From NCBI GenBank assembly GCA_031289515.1, contig JAITPH010000077.1, positions 1-5,374 of the forward strand: 5,374 bases of DNA, read 5' to 3'. Made by a program: the position numbers and the translations under genes. Below the pieces are notes generated by a model. The model had not been told where the DNA came from, did no database searches, and saw nothing but the letters and a program-made list of their open reading frames with translations. Positions 1-3,594 of this stretch are shown one piece after another (position 1 is the first letter of the stretch; the number at the start of each line of letters is the position of its first letter). The stretch is from Tannerella sp. Lineage in GTDB: Bacteria; Bacteroidota; Bacteroidia; Bacteroidales; Tannerellaceae.

Positions 1-485
1 TCGAATGTGATGTACGATTCGGTGGATTTGGGATCGTAGCCCTCGTATTTACGCAGATAGTCGTCTTCCATGTATATAACGGAATTTTCGCGCATTTCGA
101 CTTCGAGGTTTTCGTCCGAATTAGCTAATCCGATAGTGTATGTCTCTGTTCCCGAAGCGTTTCCGCGCTTGATGGCATTTACGTGTATTGAGATGAACAA
201 GTCTGCCTTATTCCTGTTTGCTATGTTGGCGCGTTCGTCCAAAGCTATAAAAACGTCTGTCTTGCGCGTGAATATTATCCGGACGTCCTTATGATTTTGT
301 TCGATAAGGTTGCCCAATAACTTTGCTACCGACAGGTTTATCGCTTTTTCCTTGGATATGGAGCCGACACAACCGGGGTCTCTACCTCCGTGACCGGGAT
401 CGATGACTACCGTAAATGTCTTGTTGTCGGCTTGGATATGTAAAAGACTCAACAGGAATATTACTATGTATACGTATTTTCTCAT
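1..485 (-). CDS. N-acetylmuramoyl-L-alanine amidase (Amidase_3 / AmiC type), N-terminal part
   Basis: This is a zinc-dependent cell-wall amidase that cleaves the bond between N-acetylmuramic acid and the stem peptide, presumably in the periplasm. The reading frame runs off the left edge, so 161 complete residues are visible and the C-terminal part is missing. Residues 1-19 (MRK, then a hydrophobic run ending in LLHIQA) look like a signal peptide, which supports the ATG at 483-485. The catalytic domain then starts with TVVIDPGHGGRDPG (zinc ligand His32), SKEKAINL (zinc ligand Glu46), FTRKTDVFIALDERANIAN (72-90) and DLFISIHVNA (zinc ligand His101). The late catalytic glutamate of the family would lie outside the window. 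Residues from about 130 onward (MRENSVIYMEDDY, KYEGYDP) resemble what I recall of Bacteroidales homologues. There is no Shine-Dalgarno before the start. The gene is separated from rplI by a terminator-like hairpin and has its own -7-like element, so it is probably transcribed separately. The family call is secure; the exact amidase subtype is not. Confidence 0.92.
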   Translation of the reverse strand, partial: MRKYVYIVIFLLSLLHIQADNKTFTVVIDPGHGGRDPGCVGSISKEKAINLSVAKLLGNLIEQNHKDVRIIFTRKTDVFIALDERANIANRNKADLFISIHVNAIKRGNASGTETYTIGLANSDENLEVEMRENSVIYMEDDYLRKYEGYDPKSTESYITF

Positions 486-514
486 TTTCGCTTTGTGACC
501 GAGATAACAATCTG

Positions 515-522
515 CAAATATA
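515..522 (-). promoter_or_regulatory. Bacteroidota-type -7 element (TATATTTG) upstream of the amidase gene
   Basis: Read on the minus strand, the bases are TATATTTG, a full match to the TAnnTTTG -7 consensus of the Bacteroidota primary sigma factor. It lies 29 bases upstream of the amidase ATG, which would give a leader of roughly 20-25 bases. No TTTG-like -33 element is found 17-21 bases further upstream, where the sequence is purine-rich (GAGAAAA). The motif is short and the gap is A/T-rich, so chance occurrence is possible. Confidence 0.45.
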
Positions 523-589
523 CATGATAAAATTTAATTTTCTCCCATTTACCCCTAAAAATCGGAAATATTTTATGTTTCGGACAATA

Positions 590-617
590 AAAAAAGGTCT
601 CGAATGCGACCTTTTTT
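590..617. terminator. Bidirectional intrinsic terminator-like hairpin
   Basis: A perfect 10-bp inverted repeat (AAAAAAGGTC at 590-599, GACCTTTTTT at 608-617) encloses an 8-base loop. The G/C core is only GGTC/GACC, and the A and T runs provide a U-tract in either direction. On the minus strand the core is followed by seven T's (positions 595 down to 589). It most plausibly ends the rpsF-rpsR-rplI transcript, about 140 bases past the rplI stop, and it lies about 70 bases upstream of the predicted amidase promoter. No plus-strand gene is seen that would need it. Confidence 0.7.
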
Positions 618-655
618 CTATTTTACGAGGGCGTGTCAAAAAACGGATATTCACA

Positions 656-722
656 TCATCACAAGAGGCGAAACAATCCAAAGACCATGCATATCAATGG
701 ATTGCTTCGCGTCTCGAATGAG
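656..722. repeat. Degenerate REP-like dyad in the rplI 3' region
   Basis: Two arms, 664-680 and 698-714, form a 17-bp inverted repeat with two mismatches around a 17-base centre. The core is GCGAA(A/G)CAATCCA against TGGATTGCTTCGC. Weaker symmetry continues outward to TCATC at 656 and GAATGA near 721. The core resembles the GCGAAGCAATCC-type palindromes that I recall as dispersed repeats in many bacterial genomes, with this copy decayed. Only one copy is in the window, so its repeat nature cannot be shown here. It lies downstream of rplI, before the terminator-like hairpin, where an mRNA 3'-end stabilising role or simple intergenic residence are both possible. A stretch just to its left (627-644, GAGGGCGTGTCAAAAAAC) may be part of the same element. 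Confidence 0.45.
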
Positions 723-723
723 G

Positions 724-746
724 GTTATTGTACATTGTACAATAAC
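724..746. repeat. 23-bp perfect palindrome just past the rplI stop codon
   Basis: Arms of 11 bases (GTTATTGTACA at 724-734 and TGTACAATAAC at 736-746) are exact reverse complements around a single central base. As RNA it would fold as a 10-bp stem with a 3-base loop, starting about 10 bases after the rplI stop codon. A short outer pairing (GAAT 716-719 with ATTC 748-751) could lengthen it. No U-run follows on either strand, so it is not a standard intrinsic terminator. It could be an mRNA 3'-end stabilising or processing hairpin, or a dyad operator for a homodimeric DNA-binding protein. The sequence alone does not decide. Confidence 0.55.
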
Positions 747-756
747 TATTCTCGAT

Positions 757-1203
757 TTATTTCTCCGATATGACCTCGAATGGTATTTCTACCGAAACGT
801 CCTTGTGCAAGCGAATCAGGGCTTTGTAGTTTCCTACTTCCTTGACCGGCTCTTTGATATATATTATCTTACGGTCTAATTCAAAACCTTTCTTCGCCAG
901 CTCTTCAGCTATCTGGATGTTGGTAACCGAGCCGAAAATCGTGCCGGTCGAACTTGTCTTTGCTCCTATCGTAAGCGAGACACTTCCCAACTTCGACGCA
1001 AAATCCGCTGCATCATTCCTGATTTTCTCCACTTTGTGAGCGCGTTGCCTCAAGTTTTCGGCCAATACTTTCTTTGCAGAATCCGATGCGATAACTGCCT
1101 TACCTTGCGGGATTAGAAAGTTACGTCCGTAACCGCTTTTCACGGTTACAATATCGTCCTTGTAGCCTACATTCGCTACGTCTTCTTTCAAAATAATTTC
1201 CAT
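757..1203 (-). CDS. rplI: 50S ribosomal protein bL9
   Basis: This is large-subunit protein bL9, which binds 23S rRNA near the base of the L1 stalk and reaches toward a neighbouring ribosome. At 148 residues it has the normal full length. The N-terminal RNA-binding domain (about 1-46) carries the family signature G13...V21-x2-G24-Y25-x2-N28-F29-L30 followed by IPQGKA. A charged connecting helix (about 45-75) and a C-terminal domain (about 78-148) with FGSVTNIQIAEEL follow. It is the last gene of the rpsF-rpsR-rplI cluster, 18 bases after rpsR. The ATG at 1201-1203 is preceded by a purine-rich Shine-Dalgarno at 1211-1219, seven bases away, which fixes the start. No truncation or missing motif is seen. 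Confidence 0.98.
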   Translation of the reverse strand: MEIILKEDVANVGYKDDIVTVKSGYGRNFLIPQGKAVIASDSAKKVLAENLRQRAHKVEKIRNDAADFASKLGSVSLTIGAKTSSTGTIFGSVTNIQIAEELAKKGFELDRKIIYIKEPVKEVGNYKALIRLHKDVSVEIPFEVISEK

Positions 1204-1210
1204 ATTCTGT

Positions 1211-1219
1211 CTCCTCTCT
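1211..1219 (-). promoter_or_regulatory. Extended Shine-Dalgarno of rplI (AGAGAGGAG)
   Basis: The minus-strand sequence AGAGAGGAG lies in the 18-base gap between rpsR and rplI, seven bases before the ATG. Against a 16S 3' tail of the form CCUCCUUUCU, which I recall for Bacteroidota, it can form nine consecutive pairs including one G-U. Such a signal is uncommon for this phylum and contrasts with the SD-less rpsF, guaA and amidase starts in this window. Confidence 0.75.
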
Positions 1220-1221
1220 TT

Positions 1222-1506
1222 TTATTTCATTAAATCGGTAACATAAGGCAGTAGCGCCAGATGGCGCGCTCTCTTGACAGCCTGCGATATACGGCGCTGG
1301 AACTTCAACGACGTTCCGGTTATACGGCGCGGCAATATCTTGCCTTGCTCGTTCAGGAACTTCTTGAGAAATTCGGGATCCTTGTAGTCTATGTACTTTA
1401 TTCCGCTCTTTTTGAAACGGCAGTATTTCTTTTTCTTAACGTCTACCGACATCGGCGTCAGATACCTTATCTCGGAATTGTTCTGAGTTGTGTTCGTTAT
1501 TGCCAT
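1222..1506 (-). CDS. rpsR: 30S ribosomal protein bS18
   Basis: This is small-subunit protein bS18, which pairs with bS6 and binds the 16S central domain at the platform. The 94-residue product has a short, poorly conserved N-terminus (1-19) and then the family core: KKKKYCRFKKSGIKYIDYKD (about 24-43), LKKFLNEQGKILPRRITG (about 47-64) and QRRISQAVKRARHLALLPYV (about 70-89). The start at 1504-1506 lies three bases after the rpsF stop and has an almost ideal Shine-Dalgarno eight bases upstream, inside the last codons of rpsF. Co-transcription and probably coupled synthesis with bS6 follow from this spacing. In Bacteroidota ribosomes bS18 helps form the pocket that holds the anti-Shine-Dalgarno, which makes the strong SD of this gene notable. 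Confidence 0.98.
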   Translation of the reverse strand: MAITNTTQNNSEIRYLTPMSVDVKKKKYCRFKKSGIKYIDYKDPEFLKKFLNEQGKILPRRITGTSLKFQRRISQAVKRARHLALLPYVTDLMK

Positions 1507-1509
1507 AGT

Positions 1510-1944
1510 TTAATCCTCCTTCTCTGATTTTGTTTCTTCAATAATTACCGGCGCTTCAACAGGCTTTTTCTCCTCTAATTTCAGCTCTTTCCTGACAACC
1601 TCTTTCGGAGTAGTCGTCGTTCTGAGCGACCTTCTCTTGGCTGCGTATTCGGCGGCAAACTTGTCCTGACGGAATGTCAGAAAACGTATTACACGCTCGT
1701 CACGGCGGAATTGCGTCTCAAGTACATCGACGACCGTAGGCTCTGCCTTGAACTCTATAAGTTCGTAGAAGCCTGTCGTCTTCTTGTTAATCGGGTATGC
1801 TAACTTGCGCAAGCCCCAGTTCTCTTCATTGACAATCTCTGCTTTCTGAGATTTCAACGTCTCTTTAATCTTTTCTACCGCTTCCTTCATCTGTGCATCA
1901 GACAAAACGGGAGTCAAAATGAAAACGGTTTCGTAATTGTTCAT
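1510..1944 (-). CDS. rpsF: 30S ribosomal protein bS6 with long charged C-terminal tail
   Basis: This is small-subunit protein bS6, the partner of bS18 on the 30S platform. The ferredoxin-like core spans about 1-97 of 144 residues: MNNYETVFILTPVLSD, then ENWGLRKLAYPINKKTTGFY (41-60) and FRRDERVIRFLT (79-90). A tail follows from about 104 (RRSLRTTTTPKEVVRKE, then a Glu/Lys-rich stretch ending in SEKED). As I recall, close Bacteroidales bS6 proteins are around 114 residues, so this tail appears about 30 residues longer. The ATG at 1942-1944 has an A/T-rich leader with no Shine-Dalgarno. A promoter-like sequence lies 35-64 bases upstream. It is the first gene of the rpsF-rpsR-rplI cluster, and its last codons (AAG GAG GAT) double as the ribosome binding site of rpsR. 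Confidence 0.97.
   Translation of the reverse strand: MNNYETVFILTPVLSDAQMKEAVEKIKETLKSQKAEIVNEENWGLRKLAYPINKKTTGFYELIEFKAEPTVVDVLETQFRRDERVIRFLTFRQDKFAAEYAAKRRSLRTTTTPKEVVRKELKLEEKKPVEAPVIIEETKSEKED
1515..1522 (-). promoter_or_regulatory. Strong Shine-Dalgarno of rpsR (GAAGGAGG) inside the rpsF 3' end
   Basis: On the minus strand the last rpsF codons GAG AAG GAG GAT TAA contain GAAGGAGG, eight bases before the rpsR ATG at 1504-1506. Seven bases (AAGGAGG) are a perfect anti-SD match, and one more can pair as G-U against the usual Bacteroidota 16S tail. Spacing is optimal. The site overlaps coding sequence, so ribosomes finishing rpsF cover it, which favours coupling. Confidence 0.85.
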
Positions 1945-1978
1945 AAATATTTCTGTATAATTTTTAAATTTGCGGCTG

Positions 1979-2008
1979 CAAAGGTAATGAATATTTGTTT
2001 AGTTCCAA
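1979..2008 (-). promoter_or_regulatory. Promoter of the rpsF-rpsR-rplI operon
   Basis: On the minus strand, TTGG (2005-2008) is followed after 18 bases by TACCTTTG (1979-1986). The second box fits the Bacteroidota -7 consensus TAnnTTTG exactly. The first fits the -33 TTTG box with one change and near-normal spacing. Transcription would start near 1968-1976, giving a leader of about 25-30 bases before the rpsF ATG. The leader is A/T-rich and too short for an elaborate leader structure; only a 5-bp TTTGC/GCAAA dyad touches the expected start. Confidence 0.72.
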
Positions 2009-2020
2009 CTTTTTTCGGAG

Positions 2021-2036
2021 AAAAAAATATTTTTTT
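2021..2036. repeat. A/T-only palindrome after the guaA stop, possible weak terminator
   Basis: The 16 bases AAAAAAATATTTTTTT form a perfect palindrome one base past the guaA stop codon (2038-2040). A second weak dyad overlaps it (TTTTTTC, GGA, GAAAAAA on the plus strand, about 2010-2026). Neither has a G/C core, so they are poor intrinsic terminators. They may still end or slow transcription from guaA, because no better signal exists in the 93-base gap. Confidence 0.3.
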
Positions 2037-2037
2037 C

Positions 2038-3558
2038 TTATTCCCACTCAATCGTTGCAGGCGGTTTTGAACTTATATCATAGACTACTCTGTTCACTCC
2101 CTTTACTTTATTGATGACGTCGTTCGACACTTTTGCCAGAAAATCGTATGGCAATTGCGCCCAGTCTGCCGTCATGGCGTCGGTAGACGTTACCGCGCGC
2201 AACGCTATCGTATTCTCGTAAGTACGCTCGTCGCCCATCACTCCTACGGAATGTACCGGCAACAATATCGTACATGCCTGCCATACCTTGTCGTACAGCC
2301 CCCATTCTTCCATCAACGATATATATATGTCGTCAGCGTCTTGCAGGATGCGTACCTTTTCGGGCGTTATCTCGCCGAGTATGCGTATTCCGAGACCCGG
2401 CCCGGGAAACGGATGACGCTTGATGAGGTTTGCGGGCATTCCAAGCTCGTATCCGATGCGCCGTACTTCGTCCTTGAAAAGCAATCGCAACGGCTCGACT
2501 AATTTGAGATTCATCTTTTCGGGCAATCCGCCTACGTTATGATGACTTTTTATGACCGTGCCGGTTATCGACAACGATTCTATGACGTCGGGGTATATCG
2601 TCCCCTGACCGAGCCATTTTATGTCCTTTAGTTTGCGCGCTTCTTCGTCGAAGACTTCGATAAAGCCTTTGCCTATTATCTTGCGCTTCATTTCAGGCTC
2701 CGTCACGCCCTTCAGTTCGCTGTAGAACTTGTCTTTTACATTCACGCCGATCACGTTCAAACCCATGTTTTCATACGCTTTCATTACTTTCTCGAACTCG
2801 TTTTTGCGCAACAGGCCGTGGTCAACGAAGATGCAGGTCAGATTCTTACCTATGGCTTTGTTCAGCAAAACGGCTGTCACCGACGAATCGACGCCTCCCG
2901 ACAGAGCGAGTATCACTTTATCGTCTGCCAGCTTGCTTTTCAACTCTGCGACTGTCGATTCGATGAACGATTGCGGCGTCCAGTCTTTTTTGCATCCGCA
3001 GATACCGAGAAAATTGTCCAATATCCGGACGCCGTCTTCGGTGTGATATACTTCGGGATGAAACTGCACGCCCCACGTCGGCTCGCCTTCGATGTTGAAA
3101 GCTGCTGCCTCGATGTCGTCCGTATTTGCAATAACCTTGAAGTTGCCGGGTATTTTTGTGATGGTATCGCCGTGCGACATCCATACTTGCGTTCCTTGTT
3201 TCAGTCCTTTCAGCAACGGATTTTCGCCGTCTATTTTCGACAAGTGCGCGCGTCCGTATTCGCGCAAACCGGCCGACTCGATTTTTCCGCCCGACGAATA
3301 GGCGAGAAACTGTGCGCCGTAGCATATTCCGAGCAGCGGATAACGTTTGCGTATGGCGGACAAATCTGCCTTGAATGCGTCCGAATCATTGACGGAGTAG
3401 GGGCTTCCCGACATTATTACGCCTTTGACGCTTGTGTCGTTTGCCGGAAATTTGTTGTATGGAACAATCTCGCAGTATGTGTTCAACTCTCTGATTCTTC
3501 GACCGATAAGTTGCGTCGTCTGTGAACCGAAATCAAGGATGATAATTTTTTCGTGCAT
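2038..3558 (-). CDS. guaA: GMP synthase (glutamine-hydrolysing)
   Basis: This cytosolic enzyme converts XMP, ATP and glutamine to GMP in the last step of de novo guanine nucleotide synthesis. The 506-residue product is a fused, full-length two-domain enzyme. The class I glutamine amidotransferase domain (about 1-190) has the oxyanion-region MSGSPYSV, the nucleophile Cys79 in GICYGAQ, and His167 and Glu169 in GVQFHPE. The ATP pyrophosphatase domain has the P-loop SGGVDSS (220-226), FVDHGLLR (244-251), and QGTIYPDVIES (318-328). The C-terminal dimerisation part has RHPFPGPGLGIR (381-392) and ends in KPPATIEWE, as in the family. The ATG at 3556-3558 gives MHEKIIILDFGSQ, the usual N-terminus, and has no Shine-Dalgarno. 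It follows the hydrolase gene by 36 bases and precedes the rpsF promoter. No catalytic residue is missing. Confidence 0.98.
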   Translation of the reverse strand: MHEKIIILDFGSQTTQLIGRRIRELNTYCEIVPYNKFPANDTSVKGVIMSGSPYSVNDSDAFKADLSAIRKRYPLLGICYGAQFLAYSSGGKIESAGLREYGRAHLSKIDGENPLLKGLKQGTQVWMSHGDTITKIPGNFKVIANTDDIEAAAFNIEGEPTWGVQFHPEVYHTEDGVRILDNFLGICGCKKDWTPQSFIESTVAELKSKLADDKVILALSGGVDSSVTAVLLNKAIGKNLTCIFVDHGLLRKNEFEKVMKAYENMGLNVIGVNVKDKFYSELKGVTEPEMKRKIIGKGFIEVFDEEARKLKDIKWLGQGTIYPDVIESLSITGTVIKSHHNVGGLPEKMNLKLVEPLRLLFKDEVRRIGYELGMPANLIKRHPFPGPGLGIRILGEITPEKVRILQDADDIYISLMEEWGLYDKVWQACTILLPVHSVGVMGDERTYENTIALRAVTSTDAMTADWAQLPYDFLAKVSNDVINKVKGVNRVVYDISSKPPATIEWE

Positions 3559-3581
3559 AAATTAAAGCGTTAAATAGGGCG

Positions 3582-3589
3582 CAAAGTTA
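3582..3589 (-). promoter_or_regulatory. Bacteroidota-type -7 element (TAACTTTG) upstream of guaA
   Basis: The minus-strand bases TAACTTTG fit TAnnTTTG and lie in the 36-base gap between the hydrolase stop codon (3595-3597) and the guaA ATG, 23 bases before that start. A -33 box would have to lie within the last codons of the hydrolase gene (about 3608-3612), where I see no TTTG. The position suggests guaA has its own promoter and does not depend on the carbohydrate-enzyme gene, but the motif is short. Confidence 0.5.
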
Positions 3590-3594
3590 ATAAA

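Noticed and set aside
664..714. CRISPR-like or tRNA-like element in the palindromic gap sequence.
   Set aside because: There is a single inverted repeat, no regularly spaced direct repeats, and no cloverleaf arms or CCA-type end.
416..879. Overlapping open frames of 90-100 codons on both strands through the gap between rplI and the amidase gene.
   Set aside because: They run across the amidase start, terminator hairpin, dyads and rplI, share no known motif, and have no plausible start context. The gap reads as regulatory and repeat sequence.
1945..1980. A structured S6:S18-binding leader before rpsF, as known in other bacteria.
   Set aside because: The predicted leader is only about 25-35 bases, very A/T-rich, and offers just a 5-bp dyad with a CCG in the loop that overlaps the expected transcription start. 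This is too little to call the motif.
2818..3525. A 235-codon plus-strand open frame antisense to guaA.
   Set aside because: It lies entirely within the well-conserved guaA gene, has no recognisable motif or start signal, and such frames are expected opposite G/C-moderate coding sequence.
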